From NCBI RefSeq assembly GCF_003369445.1, contig NZ_QRCU01000076.1, positions 62,001 through 126,000 on the forward strand: 64,000 nucleotides of DNA. Direction: 5' to 3'. Below the pieces are notes generated by a model that was given only the letters and a program-made list of their open reading frames with translations, searched no databases and was not told the origin of the DNA. Source of the DNA: Arthrobacter silvisoli. Lineage in GTDB: Bacteria > Actinomycetota > Actinomycetes > Actinomycetales > Micrococcaceae. The first letter of the stretch is position 1. Each line of letters starts with the position of its first letter. This document shows positions 24,276-33,895 of this stretch, piece by piece. Both the position numbers and the translations under genes were made by a program.

Positions 24276-25973
24276 GTGACGTCGCCCAGCATGGAAGTCC
24301 GGCGCGGTGAAACCGAGCGCAGCGAAACCGAGCGCGGTGAAACCGGGCCCGGTGAAACGGAGCCCAACGAAGGACGCAATGACATCGGAGCTGGTGAAAC
24401 CGATCCCAGTACCGAAGGCGGGATCGCGCCGGAAGCGGACTTCGGGACCAGCGTGGAGCTTGCGCTCGCGGCAAGCAACCAGCTTTTCAACGCGCGGAAC
24501 TCGCCCAGTTATGTCGCGCAGGTGCTGCAGGGCGTCAACGCCGTGGCCACCAAGGTCCAACGGACCACCCGGCCGTTCACCGGCGTCGGGCATGCGGGGC
24601 TTAAGGCAAAAGTGGACGCAGTGGAGCTCAGCCGGCCCCTCCGCGACACCGCCGCCGCCCTCGAGGAACTCGACGAGCTTTACCTCAAGGACGCCATCTA
24701 CTTCCATGACTCCCGCTACGCCGCGCACCTGAACTGCCCCGTAGTGATCCCGGCACTGGTGGGCGAGGCCGTGCTCTCAGCCGTCAATTCCTCCATGGAC
24801 ACCTGGGACCAGAGCGCCGGCGCCACAATGATCGAGCGCCGCCTCATCGGGTGGACCGCCGAACGCATTGGCTTCGGCCCGGACGCGGACGGCGTGTTCA
24901 CCTCCGGCGGCAGCCAGTCCAATTTCCAGGCGCTCCTGATGGCCCGCAACCACGCCGTCGCCAAGCTCCGCGCTGCCGGTGCCGCCGGCAGCGGCGCCCG
25001 CCTCCCGCAGCTGCTGGACCGGCTGCGCATCTTCACCTCGCGGGACAGCCATTTCAGCATCCAGAAGTCGGCTTCCATGCTGGGCCTCGGTTTCGACGCC
25101 GTCATCGCCGTCCCCACTGCTGCTGACCACCGCATGGACCCTGCCGCGCTGGCCGCCGCCCTTGCCGAAACGCACGACGCCGGCCTGGTGCCGATGGCGG
25201 TCGTGGCCACCGCCGGGACCACGGACTTCGGCGCTGTGGACCCGCTCGCGGAGCTCGCCGCCCTGGCCCGCGCCTATGATTCCTGGTTGCACGTCGACGC
25301 CGCGTACGGCGGAGGCCTGCTCGTCTCGAACCGTTACCGCCACCTGATCGACGGCACCCACCTGGCCGACTCCGTCACCGTGGACTATCACAAGACCTAC
25401 TTCCAGCCCGTGAGCTCCAGCGCGGTCCTGGTGCGCAACGGCGCCATGTTGCGCCACGTCACCTACTACGCGGACTACCTCAACCCGGAGAGCGCCGCCA
25501 AGGCCCAGGTCCCCAACCAGGTGGACAAGAGCATCCAGACCACCCGCCGCTTCGATGCCCTCAAGCTGTGGCTGACCCTGCGCACCATGGGGGCCGAAGC
25601 CATCGGCGCCCTCTTCGACGAAGCCATCGACCTCGCCGGGCGCGTTGGTGCGCTGCTGGCCGAGGACCCCGACTTCGAGCTCGCCGCCGAGCCGCAACTG
25701 AGCACCCTCGTCTTCCGCTACCGGCCCGTTGTGGGCGGTTCCCGCCTGGTTGAGGCGGCAGCCGACCGCCTCAACCCCGCCATCCGCGCCGCCGTGTTCG
25801 CCTCCGGCGAGGCGGTGGTGGCCGGCACCAAAGTGGACGGCCACCACTACCTGAAGTTCACCCTGCTCAACGCCGAGGCGAGCCGGAACGACATCCGCGA
25901 AATCATCGAGCTGCTGCGCCGCACCGGCGCCGGCCTGCTCGCCGGCACCAACAGCAAGGAAAACGCAGCATGA
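24276..25973 (+). CDS. desA: Lysine decarboxylase of desferrioxamine synthesis (DesA)
   Basis: 565 residues, a group II PLP decarboxylase. Visible are TSGGSQSNFQALLMARN, a HVDAAYGGG motif and the Schiff-base lysine in DYHKTYFQP (about 373). It converts lysine to cadaverine, the first step of desferrioxamine synthesis. GTG at 24276 has AAGGAGG at ideal spacing. The first 40 or so residues are a low-complexity run of five-residue repeats (R/P-G/S-E-T-E/G) not needed for the fold. It is first in an operon with a hydroxylase, an acyltransferase and an NIS synthetase, all joined by ATGA overlaps, under an iron box. Confidence 0.92.
   Translation: MTSPSMEVRRGETERSETERGETGPGETEPNEGRNDIGAGETDPSTEGGIAPEADFGTSVELALAASNQLFNARNSPSYVAQVLQGVNAVATKVQRTTRPFTGVGHAGLKAKVDAVELSRPLRDTAAALEELDELYLKDAIYFHDSRYAAHLNCPVVIPALVGEAVLSAVNSSMDTWDQSAGATMIERRLIGWTAERIGFGPDADGVFTSGGSQSNFQALLMARNHAVAKLRAAGAAGSGARLPQLLDRLRIFTSRDSHFSIQKSASMLGLGFDAVIAVPTAADHRMDPAALAAALAETHDAGLVPMAVVATAGTTDFGAVDPLAELAALARAYDSWLHVDAAYGGGLLVSNRYRHLIDGTHLADSVTVDYHKTYFQPVSSSAVLVRNGAMLRHVTYYADYLNPESAAKAQVPNQVDKSIQTTRRFDALKLWLTLRTMGAEAIGALFDEAIDLAGRVGALLAEDPDFELAAEPQLSTLVFRYRPVVGGSRLVEAAADRLNPAIRAAVFASGEAVVAGTKVDGHHYLKFTLLNAEASRNDIREIIELLRRTGAGLLAGTNSKENAA
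24304..24363 (+). repeat. 15-bp tandem repeat at the 5' end of desA
   Basis: Four near-identical 15-bp units (GCGGTGAAACCGAGC and variants) run head to tail. They encode RGETE, RSETE, RGETG and PGETE. A fifth, more diverged unit occurs near 24388. Confidence 0.88.
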
Positions 25974-27358
25974 GCACTACTTCCAAAGCCGCCGCGCCCA
26001 AAGAGACCCCGGAATCCGGCCGCATCCATGACCTCGCGGGGATCGGCCTCGGGCCCTTCAACCTGGGCCTGGCCGCGCTGAGCGAGCCCATCGACGGCCT
26101 GGATGCCGTCTTCCTGGAACGCCGAGAGTCTTTCGACTGGCACCCCGGCATGATGCTGGAACCGGCGCACCTGCAGGTCCCGTTCATGGCGGACCTGGTT
26201 ACTCTGGCCGACCCGACGTCCAAGTACTCCTTCCTGAACTTCCTCAAGCAGACCGGCCGGCTGTACCGCTTCTACATCCGGGAAAACTTCTACCCGCTGC
26301 GCGCCGAGTTCAACCAGTACTGCCAGTGGGTGGCGGGCCAACTGGACTCCGTGCGTTTTAGCACGGATGTGCTGGACGTGGCGTATGGCGACGGCGTGTA
26401 CACCCTTTCCGTGCAGGGCCCGGACGGCGTGGAGGTGCTCAAGGCGCGGCGGCTGGTGCTTGGCACCGGCACCAGCCCCTACATCCCGGCGGCCTGTGCC
26501 GGGATAGTCTCCGGCGAGAATGCCGGCGGACTCGTCCTCCACAACGCCGACTACCTGTCGAGGAAGAGTGAACTGCAGGCCAAGCACAGCATCACCATCG
26601 TGGGCAGCGGGCAGAGCGCTGCGGAGCTCTACTACGAGCTGCTCGGCGAAATCGACGTCCACGGCTACCAGCTCAACTGGGTGACCCGCTCGGGGCGCTT
26701 CTTCCCGCTGGAGTACACCAAGCTGACCCTGGAAATGACCTCCCCGGAGTACGTGGACTACTTCCATTCCCTCCCGGCGGAGCAACGCGATTCACTGATT
26801 GACAGCCAGAAGAACCTGTACAAGGGCATCAACTCGGAGTTGATCGACGACATCTACGATCTGCTCTACACCAAGAGCCTCTCCGGCATCGTGGACACGC
26901 AGCTCTTCACGCACTCCTCGCTCAACGCCGCCGCCTGGGACGCCGCCAAAGGCACCCACACCCTGGAACTTCGCCATGAAGAGCACGGCCGCGACTTCAC
27001 CCTGGAATCCGAAGCCGTCATCTTCGCCACCGGCTACAAGTACCAGGAGCCCGGCTTCCTGGCTGGGATAGCGGACCGCATCCGCCGCGACTGCCGCGGT
27101 CGCTTTGACGTCTCCCGCAACTACAGCACCGGCGTCGGACCCGGCGAAATCTTCGTCCAGAACGCGGAGTTGCACACCCATGGCTTCGTCACGCCGGACC
27201 TCGGCATGGCCGCCTACCGCAACTCCTGGATCCTGCGCGAAATCACCGGCCGCGAGGTCTACCCGATCGAGCGCAGCATCGCCTTCCAGCAGTTCGGCGC
27301 ACCTGTTGCGGCCGACGCGCCCGTGGCCTCAGATGCAGCCGTGGCGGTGAAGGCATGA
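25970..27358 (+). CDS. desB: Cadaverine/lysine N-monooxygenase of desferrioxamine synthesis (DesB)
   Basis: 462 residues of the flavin-dependent N-hydroxylase family. The FAD motif GIGLGPFNLGLAA is near residue 24. VPFMADLVTLADPTSKYSFL is the substrate-side signature. The NADPH motif GSGQSAAELYYELL is near 211, and FATGYKYQEPGF lies further on. It hydroxylates cadaverine to N-hydroxycadaverine using FAD, NADPH and O2. Its ATG overlaps the desA stop and its stop overlaps desC. The alternative, a lysine N6-hydroxylase, is unlikely given the desA and desD neighbours. Confidence 0.92.
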   Translation: MSTTSKAAAPKETPESGRIHDLAGIGLGPFNLGLAALSEPIDGLDAVFLERRESFDWHPGMMLEPAHLQVPFMADLVTLADPTSKYSFLNFLKQTGRLYRFYIRENFYPLRAEFNQYCQWVAGQLDSVRFSTDVLDVAYGDGVYTLSVQGPDGVEVLKARRLVLGTGTSPYIPAACAGIVSGENAGGLVLHNADYLSRKSELQAKHSITIVGSGQSAAELYYELLGEIDVHGYQLNWVTRSGRFFPLEYTKLTLEMTSPEYVDYFHSLPAEQRDSLIDSQKNLYKGINSELIDDIYDLLYTKSLSGIVDTQLFTHSSLNAAAWDAAKGTHTLELRHEEHGRDFTLESEAVIFATGYKYQEPGFLAGIADRIRRDCRGRFDVSRNYSTGVGPGEIFVQNAELHTHGFVTPDLGMAAYRNSWILREITGREVYPIERSIAFQQFGAPVAADAPVASDAAVAVKA

Positions 27359-27966
27359 GCTTCACCTTCCGCCCTGTCGACCCGCTCACTGACGCACCCC
27401 TCCTCCACAGCTGGGTGAGCCGGCCGTACGCGCGCTTCTGGGGCATGGTGTCCTCCACAGTCCAGGACGTTGTGGAGGAGTACTCGCGAATTGCCGCGAG
27501 CGGTCACCACCAAGCGTTCCTGGGGCTCGACGGCGGCGTCCCCGCCTTCCTGATGGAGCGGTACCAGCCGGGCGAATCGCCACTGGCGGACGTCTACGAG
27601 GTGCAGCCCGGCGACATCGGCATGCACCTGCTCGTCGCCCCGCCGTTTGGCGAGCCGCAGCCCGGGTTCACCACCACCGTCATGCAGTCCGTGATGTCGC
27701 AGTTGTTCGAGGACCCACAGACGGAACGGGTGGTCGTGGAGCCGGATGCCAGGAACCACAAGATCCACGTGCTGAACGAGCGCGTGGGCTTCCGCCCCGA
27801 GCGGGTGGTGATTCTTCCCGCCCTGCCTGCACCGGAAGGGAGCCCTGCCGAAACCCACAAGGAAGCCCTCCTCAGCTTCTGCACGCGCACCGGTTTCCTC
27901 GCCACCCTGACCCCCGAACCAGCCGCAACTGAACCCGCCTACGTCCCCGCAGGAGAGAACCGATGA
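27355..27966 (+). CDS. desC: N-hydroxycadaverine acyltransferase of desferrioxamine synthesis (DesC)
   Basis: 203 residues of the siderophore GNAT branch (AlcB/RhbD/DesC type). GDIGMHLLVAPPFGEPQPGF contains the conserved acyl-CoA-binding region. NERVGFRPERVV is the typical family ending motif. It acetylates or succinylates N-hydroxycadaverine to give the hydroxamates that DesD joins. It overlaps both neighbours by four bases. A proline- and alanine-rich tail of about 25 residues follows the fold. Confidence 0.9.
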   Translation: MSFTFRPVDPLTDAPLLHSWVSRPYARFWGMVSSTVQDVVEEYSRIAASGHHQAFLGLDGGVPAFLMERYQPGESPLADVYEVQPGDIGMHLLVAPPFGEPQPGFTTTVMQSVMSQLFEDPQTERVVVEPDARNHKIHVLNERVGFRPERVVILPALPAPEGSPAETHKEALLSFCTRTGFLATLTPEPAATEPAYVPAGENR

Positions 27967-29825
27967 CCGCCATTCCCGAAGCAAGCACCCGATCCGCCGG
28001 CCCGGTGGAGCACCTGACACCCGAGCGCTGGGCGGCCGCCAACCGCCACCTGGTCCGCAAGGCCATCGCGGAGTTCTCCCACGAGCGCATCCTGGCGCCG
28101 GAACTGCTGGAGGACGCGGGCGCCGGCGTCGGGCTGTACCGCGTGGTGAGCGACGACGCGTCGGTGGAGTACCGTTTCCAGGCGAGGGTGCTTGAACTGG
28201 ACCACTGGAGCATCCCCGCGGAATCGATCGTCCGGGCTGGGCCGGGGGAGAAGGGACCCACTGAACTCCCGCTCGATGCCCTGGACTTCATCGCCGAATT
28301 CCGCGACACCCTGGCGATCCGAGAGGAGCAGTTGTCGGTCTACCTCGAGGAAATCAGCAGCACCCTGGCCGGTCACGCCTACAAGCAGGGCAACCCGCTC
28401 CGCTCGGCCGCACTCGCGGCCGGCATTACCGGCGGGGCGGACGTCGCGGCCGATTTCCAGGCGATCGAACGCACCATGAGCGAAGGGCACCCGTGTTTCG
28501 TGGCCAACAACGGCCGCCTGGGCTTCGGGATCACCGACTACCACGCGTTCGCCCCGGAAAGCGGTGCGGACGTACAGCTGCAGTGGATCGCCGTGCACCG
28601 CAGCAAGGCAGTGTTCACCTCCAGCGCAGGCCTGGGCTACCGCGCCCACTTCGAGGCCGAGCTCGGCGCGGACGCGCTGGCCTGCTTCGACGCGGAGCTC
28701 TCCGCGCGGGGCCTGGACCCGCAGGACTACCTGCTCATGCCGGTGCACCCCTGGCAGTGGGAGAACAAGCTCACCGTGACGTTCGCGGCGGAGATCGCCC
28801 AGCGGCATATCGTCCACCTGGGCACCGGCGAGGACACCTACCAGGCCCAGCAGTCGATCCGGACGTTTTTTAACACGTCCGCGCCAAATAAGTGCTACGT
28901 CAAGACGGCGATGTCCGTGCTGAACATGGGCTTCATGCGGGGGCTGTCCCCGCAGTACATGAAGGCCACCCCGGCCATCAACGACTGGCTGCACGGGCTG
29001 ATTTCCCGGGACACCGAATTGCAGGAGCGCGGCCTGGCCATGATCCGTGAGTCCGCCGCGATCGGCTACAACAACCACTACTACGAGGCTGCCTCGGCCA
29101 AGGGCTCGCCGTACCGGAAGATGCTCTCGGCCCTGTGGAGGGAAAGTCCGCTTCCGCTGCTGGACGGCGGGCAAGGCACAGGGCAGCAATTGGCCACCAT
29201 GGCGTCGCTGCTGCATGTGGACCCCGACGGCACTTCGATGGTCTCAGAGCTCATCAAGCGTTCCGGGCTGGAGCCCGCCGAGTGGCTCCGCCGCTACCTC
29301 GAGGCCTACCTGGTTCCGCTGATCCACTGCCTCTTCGAATACGAACTGGCCTTCATGCCCCACGGCGAAAACGTCATCCTGGTGCTGGAAAACGGTGTGC
29401 CGGTCCGGGCCATCATGAAGGACATCGCCGAGGAAATCGTGGTGATGGGGGAGCGGCTTGAGCTGCCGGAAGAAGTGTCCCGCATCAAGGCCGACATCCC
29501 GGCCGAGGAGATGGTGCTCGCCGTCTTCACCGACGTCTTCGACTGCATCTTCCGATTCCTGGCCGCAATCCTCGCGGAGGACGGAACGCTCGCCGAGGAG
29601 GAGTTCTGGAAGGTGACGGCCGGCGTCGTGCGTTCCTACCAGAAGCGGCACCCGGAACTGGCGGATCAGTTCGCCATGCACGATCTCTTCGCCCCGGACT
29701 TCGAGCTGTCCTGCCTCAACCGCCTGCAATTGCGCAACAACCAGCACATGCTGGACCTCAGCGATCCCTCGGGCGGTCTCCAGATGGCCGGCCGGCTGAA
29801 GAACCCACTCGCCAGGTTCGCCTGA
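27963..29825 (+). CDS. desD: NIS siderophore synthetase (DesD)
   Basis: 620 residues of the IucA/IucC NRPS-independent synthetase family. The nucleotide-binding signature EGHPCFVANNGRLGFG is near 178-193, and LLMPVHPWQWENKL and RTFFNTSAPNKCYVKTAM are further conserved stretches. The C-terminal part contains the FhuF-like subdomain. It condenses and cyclises N-succinyl-N-hydroxycadaverine units with ATP to desferrioxamine E or G type products. It is the last gene of the operon, followed by a strong hairpin. Confidence 0.93.
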   Translation: MTAIPEASTRSAGPVEHLTPERWAAANRHLVRKAIAEFSHERILAPELLEDAGAGVGLYRVVSDDASVEYRFQARVLELDHWSIPAESIVRAGPGEKGPTELPLDALDFIAEFRDTLAIREEQLSVYLEEISSTLAGHAYKQGNPLRSAALAAGITGGADVAADFQAIERTMSEGHPCFVANNGRLGFGITDYHAFAPESGADVQLQWIAVHRSKAVFTSSAGLGYRAHFEAELGADALACFDAELSARGLDPQDYLLMPVHPWQWENKLTVTFAAEIAQRHIVHLGTGEDTYQAQQSIRTFFNTSAPNKCYVKTAMSVLNMGFMRGLSPQYMKATPAINDWLHGLISRDTELQERGLAMIRESAAIGYNNHYYEAASAKGSPYRKMLSALWRESPLPLLDGGQGTGQQLATMASLLHVDPDGTSMVSELIKRSGLEPAEWLRRYLEAYLVPLIHCLFEYELAFMPHGENVILVLENGVPVRAIMKDIAEEIVVMGERLELPEEVSRIKADIPAEEMVLAVFTDVFDCIFRFLAAILAEDGTLAEEEFWKVTAGVVRSYQKRHPELADQFAMHDLFAPDFELSCLNRLQLRNNQHMLDLSDPSGGLQMAGRLKNPLARFA

Positions 29826-29829
29826 GCGG

Positions 29830-29860
29830 AGGGGTGGCGCCCCGGCCGGGCGCCACCCCT
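29830..29860 (+). terminator. Hairpin terminator of the des operon
   Basis: A perfect 13-bp stem (AGGGGTGGCGCCC at 29830-29842, complement at 29848-29860) with a 5-nt loop starts 4 bp after the desD stop. No T-run follows. Confidence 0.75.
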
Positions 29861-29936
29861 CGTAAATCGCCCTGAACTGTGCTGCACTGAAGTCATCAGG
29901 CCTTGGAACTTGCGGGCCGATGGCGAGGTGGTTGGC

Positions 29937-30212
29937 ATGGCCGGGCGGAATGATGACCATTGGGTCCTGATCGGGCGCGATCAGCTGCGGGGGTCACTTG
30001 CGGGAACCTGCGCTTTCGTGGCGCTGCTCTGCTGGTGGATCGGGCTGACGGGCTATGTCAACGCCGGCGGATTCGCCAGCGGTGCGGGTGGGGTACTCGT
30101 GTTCCTCATGCCACCGGCATGGATCACGGCGCTGGCCGTCGTCTTGATGCGCGGCGTCATCCATCATCCTCCGAAGACGGTCCGCCACGCTCCGCGGCGC
30201 CCGGGAAAATGA
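29937..30212 (+). CDS. Hypothetical small membrane protein
   Basis: 91 residues from the ATG at 29937, which has GAGGTGG upstream; an in-frame TTG at 29910 would add nine residues. Two hydrophobic helices are seen (LAGTCAFVALLCWWIGLTGY and VLVFLMPPAWITALAVVLM), with a basic C-terminal tail. I do not recognise the family. It is convergent with the TPR-like gene that follows. Confidence 0.55.
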   Translation: MAGRNDDHWVLIGRDQLRGSLAGTCAFVALLCWWIGLTGYVNAGGFASGAGGVLVFLMPPAWITALAVVLMRGVIHHPPKTVRHAPRRPGK

Positions 30213-30219
30213 CCCGGCG

Positions 30220-30729
30220 CTACCCCTCGTCCGTGCCCTCCGGTTTCTCCAGCAGGGCGCGGGCGTAGTTTTTCATGGAGCGCTGGTACCGCGGAAGGTG
30301 GGGCGCCAGCGCAGTGAGGGCGAGCGAGAGGGCTTCGCGCTCCCGCCCGGTGTCGGCGAGGGCGAGGGCCAGCACGGCGTCCACGGCATCGGAAAGCTGG
30401 TCCCTGCCGCGGCCGCGTTCGTCCGTCAGCATCGTCACGCTGATGTCCGGGCGGCCCAGGTTCCGCAGTGAGCTCGCCAGTTGGATGACCGCCCGACGCC
30501 GGCGCTCGCCTTCCAGCCCCGTTTCCAGCGCCTTGCCGTACAGCGGAACGGCGCGCTCCGGATAGCCCGTGGAGTCGTAGGCCGAGGCGAGCTCGAAGTC
30601 GGCTTCGGCCGCGCCCTGGGGCAGTTCCGCGCAGAGCTTCTTCATCGCGGTATGGAAGTCGTCGCGCCCGCGCTCGTCCAACGAGGCCCACAGGGCTGCA
30701 ACGCGTTGCTCCCACTCACCTTTCTGCAT
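30220..30729 (-). CDS. Tetratricopeptide-repeat-like protein
   Basis: 169 residues, all helical. The segment ADFELASAYDSTGYPERAVPLYGKAL fits a TPR unit and is followed by two more helix pairs (IQLASSLRNLGRPDISVTML; LALALADTGREREALSLAL). This corresponds to the TPR_5-type proteins of actinobacteria, which act as protein-interaction scaffolds. ATG at 30729 is taken as start; a GTG two codons upstream is also possible and neither has a strong ribosome site. No partner is evident nearby. Confidence 0.75.
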   Translation of the reverse strand: MQKGEWEQRVAALWASLDERGRDDFHTAMKKLCAELPQGAAEADFELASAYDSTGYPERAVPLYGKALETGLEGERRRRAVIQLASSLRNLGRPDISVTMLTDERGRGRDQLSDAVDAVLALALADTGREREALSLALTALAPHLPRYQRSMKNYARALLEKPEGTDEG

Positions 30730-30945
30730 ACGCACAAGAGTAGCGGGAGTAGCGGGAGTGGCGGATGGGATCTGGCGTACTTGTGCGACTCTTTCTGGAG
30801 GCCGGCAAGCCGCATCAAATATTTAGATCTTCTTGGCCTGATTTATTCGCTATGCAGATGCAGATGGGCGCGTGATGATGGGTAAACCGTCACACAGGGC
30901 GCGATCTTTGATGTCGTGCGCGTCAAGTTACATAGGAGTATTGAC

Positions 30946-32259
30946 ATGGCTAGCCAAGAGGTTGAAGTCCTCGTTGTCGGCGCAGGTCAGGCCGGGATCG
31001 CGATGAGCGAGCATTTGAGTGAGCGCGGAATCACGCACCTGGTCCTGGAACGGGACCGCATCGCCGAGCGGTGGCGCACGATGCGCTGGGATTCCCTGGT
31101 CGCGAACGGACCGGCCTGGCATGACCGCTTTCCCGGGCTGGAGTTCAGCGGCCTTGAGCCCGGTGACTTCGCCTCGAAGGAACAGGTGGCCGACTACTTC
31201 GAGGCCTACGCAGCGAAGATCGACGCGCCGGTGCGCTGCGGCGTCGAGGTGGTGTCGGTCCGCAGGAAGGCCGGGGCTCCCGGCTTCCACATCCAGACCA
31301 GCGACGGGGACCTCGACGCCCGCTATGTCGTGGCCGCAACCGGACCGTTCCAGAAAGCGGTGATCCCCGCCGTCGTACCCGAAAAGGCGGGGCTCGTGCA
31401 GATGCATTCCAGTTCGTACCGCAATCCGGACCAACTGCCCGACGGCGGCGTCCTGGTTGTGGGGGCTGGTTCCTCCGGCGTGCAGATCGCCGCGGAGATC
31501 CAACGTTCCGGCCGGCAGGTGTACCTTTCGGTGGGCCCGCACGACCGTCCCCCGCGCAGCTACCGCGGACGCGACTTCTGCTGGTGGCTCGGGGTGCTCG
31601 GAATGTGGGATGCCTCCACTCCGCCGCAGGGAGCCGAGCACGTCACCATCGCAGTGAGCGGGGCAGACGGCGGCCGCACCGTCGACTTCCGCGAACTCGC
31701 CGATGGCGGGATCAAGCTTGTTGGCCGGACTGAATCATTCGAGGACGGCACCGTGCGGTTCGCAGGGGACCTCCGCGTCAACATCGCCAACGGCGACGCC
31801 CACTACCTTGGGCTGCTCGATGAAGCCGACGCGTATGTCGAGCGGAACGGCCTCGATCTTCCCGAGGAGCCAGAGGCCCGCATGGTGCGGCCCGACCCGG
31901 ACAGCCTCACCGATCCCATCCTCGAACTCGACCTGGCCGGAGCCGGCATCCGCTCCATCATCTGGGCCACCGGCTTCGTCCAGGATTACAGCTGGCTCCA
32001 AGTGGACGCGTTCGACGAAAAGGGCAAGCCGCGGCAGCAGCGCGGCGTTTCCTCCGAGCCCGGGGTCTACTTCCTCGGGCTGCCCTGGCAGTCCCGCCGC
32101 GGTTCGAGCTTCATCTGGGGCGTGTGGCACGACGCCAAGTACGTTGCCGAGCAGATTTCCATCCAGCGCAGCTACCTGGCCCATAACGAGCAGCATGCAC
32201 TGGTGGGGAGTGCCCCGGCCGCGGTGCAGGCTGCGGTACCGGCCGGGGTGGCTGGCTAG
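30946..32259 (+). CDS. Flavin-containing monooxygenase-type oxidoreductase
   Basis: 437 residues with two dinucleotide folds. The FAD motif is VVGAGQAGIAMSEHL (about 8-22). The NADPH motif is VVGAGSSGVQIAAEI (about 170-184). A QMHSSSYRNPD stretch precedes the second fold and IWATGFVQDYSWL lies near the C-terminus. These fit the FMO/TrkA-like group that hydroxylates small organic molecules using NADPH and O2. ATG at 30946 follows AGGAG at 7-nt spacing. The gene appears monocistronic, with a shared hairpin after it. It is not adjacent to another enzyme that would suggest a substrate. Confidence 0.85.
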   Translation: MASQEVEVLVVGAGQAGIAMSEHLSERGITHLVLERDRIAERWRTMRWDSLVANGPAWHDRFPGLEFSGLEPGDFASKEQVADYFEAYAAKIDAPVRCGVEVVSVRRKAGAPGFHIQTSDGDLDARYVVAATGPFQKAVIPAVVPEKAGLVQMHSSSYRNPDQLPDGGVLVVGAGSSGVQIAAEIQRSGRQVYLSVGPHDRPPRSYRGRDFCWWLGVLGMWDASTPPQGAEHVTIAVSGADGGRTVDFRELADGGIKLVGRTESFEDGTVRFAGDLRVNIANGDAHYLGLLDEADAYVERNGLDLPEEPEARMVRPDPDSLTDPILELDLAGAGIRSIIWATGFVQDYSWLQVDAFDEKGKPRQQRGVSSEPGVYFLGLPWQSRRGSSFIWGVWHDAKYVAEQISIQRSYLAHNEQHALVGSAPAAVQAAVPAGVAG

Positions 32260-32271
32260 GCGCGGACAGGG

Positions 32272-32307
32272 CAAAGGCAGGGCAGCTGAATGGCCGCCCT
32301 GCCTTTG
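32272..32307. terminator. Bidirectional hairpin between monooxygenase and permease genes
   Basis: A perfect 12-bp stem (CAAAGGCAGGGC at 32272-32283, complement at 32296-32307) with a 12-nt loop lies just past the monooxygenase stop, between convergent genes. Confidence 0.65.
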
Positions 32308-32409
32308 GTGCGTACGGGGTGTTCCTGCGCCCGTCCTTCGGGTCTCCTGTTGCGCCGGAGGGCAGGTTCCCGTGCGCTGGCCGGACACTGGTCCGGCGGT
32401 CTGTGCCGG

Positions 32410-33849
32410 CTACATGATGCCGGTCGGCACGAGCAGGCCCCAGGCCAGCGCGGGGGCGATGAGGACAACGCCGCCTGCGTACGCCATGAGCTGGCGGTAG
32501 ACCCGCTGCCGGTCAGCGTCGCGTGCATTGGCCACCACGAGCGCTCCGTCCGTCGAGAACGGCGAAACGTCCACCACGGTGGCGGCGACGGACAAGGCGG
32601 CGACAGTCCCCGAGGCGCTCAGCGAACTGGTCGCCAGCAGCGGACCGGCCAGGGGTATGAACGCGGTCAGCAGGGCGGTGGATGACGCGAAGGCGGACCC
32701 GACCCCGATGACGTAGCAGAGGACGAGGGCGATCAGGAGCGGGGCGCCCAGTGCGAGTGCCTGCTCGGCGAGGGTGTCGATGACGCCGACGTGCTGGAGC
32801 AGGGAGACGTAGGTGATCATGCCTGCCACAAGCAGCACCGTGGACCAGGAGATGCCGCCGATGAAGGTCTTGTGTTCCTTGATGTTGACGAAGGCCAGGA
32901 TCAGGCCCGCGGACAGCGCAACGAAGCCGATGGGCATGTGGAAACCGAGCGTGCACACCAGGATCGCGAAGATCAACGCCAGAGTGAGGATTTGCTGTCC
33001 GTTGGGACGTCCGATGCGTGGTGTGTCCAGGCCGCCGTATTCGTTGGCGTGCTTGTCGCGCAGCTTGCCCACGAGGGCGAACACCACGATGGTCAGCGCC
33101 GACAAGATGAAATTGAGGGCGAAGCTGGCCAGGAACAGTGCGCCCTGGTCGATGGGGAATCCATTCTTGTGGGCGATGTCGTGGACCAGCACGCCGGCCA
33201 CGGAGAGCGGCGAGAAGCCGCCGGCGTGGGCGCCGTTGATAACGAACGCCCCCATGAGGACGGGGTGGATGCGCGACTCGTAGGCAAGTCCGAGGGCTGC
33301 CGGCGCCAGCAGGGCCACGGCCGCCGGGCTGAAGGTGCCAAGTGCGGTCAGCGCCGCTGCCATGAGGAAGAACACCCATGGCAGCAGCATGGTCTTTCCC
33401 CTGACCAGCCGCACGCAGCTTTGCACAATGATGTCGATCGAGCCGTTCCGCTGGGCCATGCTGAAGAAGTAGGTGACGCCGATGATCGTCAGGACGATAC
33501 TCGCCGGGAACTCCTCGAGGATCTGCTTGTCGCTCATTCCGAGGACGAAGTAGCCCACGCCGAAAGAGGCAACAAGTCCCATGACGCCGATGTTCAAAGG
33601 CCACTTCGTGGCAACCACGAACATCACAACAAGGATGACGAGCGGGACGATCTGCGCGGCGGTCATGGTCGGCTCCGATTCCGAGGCAGCCGTTGGGTTG
33701 CCCAGGACACCACCGAACAGGAGGGCCAGCAAGCCCAGGACAGTGATGGCGGCTGCCGTCACCAGCAGGATACGACGGCGGCGCTTGGGCCGCCGGGAAC
33801 GGTCGTCGAGGGTGTTGCTTGGTGCAGTCTTTTCTGCTGTCTTAGTCAT
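32410..33849 (-). CDS. MatC-type dicarboxylate/ion-transporter superfamily permease
   Basis: 479 residues. A charged cytoplasmic N-terminus of about 28 residues precedes some 12 hydrophobic segments. The first third resembles the MatC N-terminal domain of dicarboxylate carriers, and the repeated organisation fits the ion-transporter superfamily. ATG at 33849 has a GAAGAGAGAG ribosome site and follows the PrpF-type gene by 46 bp, so they form an operon. It should bring in the di- or tricarboxylate acted on by that isomerase. The substrate is unresolved; citraconate, aconitate, oxalomesaconate or malonate-type acids are candidates. Confidence 0.8.
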   Translation of the reverse strand: MTKTAEKTAPSNTLDDRSRRPKRRRRILLVTAAAITVLGLLALLFGGVLGNPTAASESEPTMTAAQIVPLVILVVMFVVATKWPLNIGVMGLVASFGVGYFVLGMSDKQILEEFPASIVLTIIGVTYFFSMAQRNGSIDIIVQSCVRLVRGKTMLLPWVFFLMAAALTALGTFSPAAVALLAPAALGLAYESRIHPVLMGAFVINGAHAGGFSPLSVAGVLVHDIAHKNGFPIDQGALFLASFALNFILSALTIVVFALVGKLRDKHANEYGGLDTPRIGRPNGQQILTLALIFAILVCTLGFHMPIGFVALSAGLILAFVNIKEHKTFIGGISWSTVLLVAGMITYVSLLQHVGVIDTLAEQALALGAPLLIALVLCYVIGVGSAFASSTALLTAFIPLAGPLLATSSLSASGTVAALSVAATVVDVSPFSTDGALVVANARDADRQRVYRQLMAYAGGVVLIAPALAWGLLVPTGIM

Positions 33850-33895
33850 GATGCTCTCTCTTCGTTGAGTAGCGTTGCTCAGTTGGTGGCCCGGC

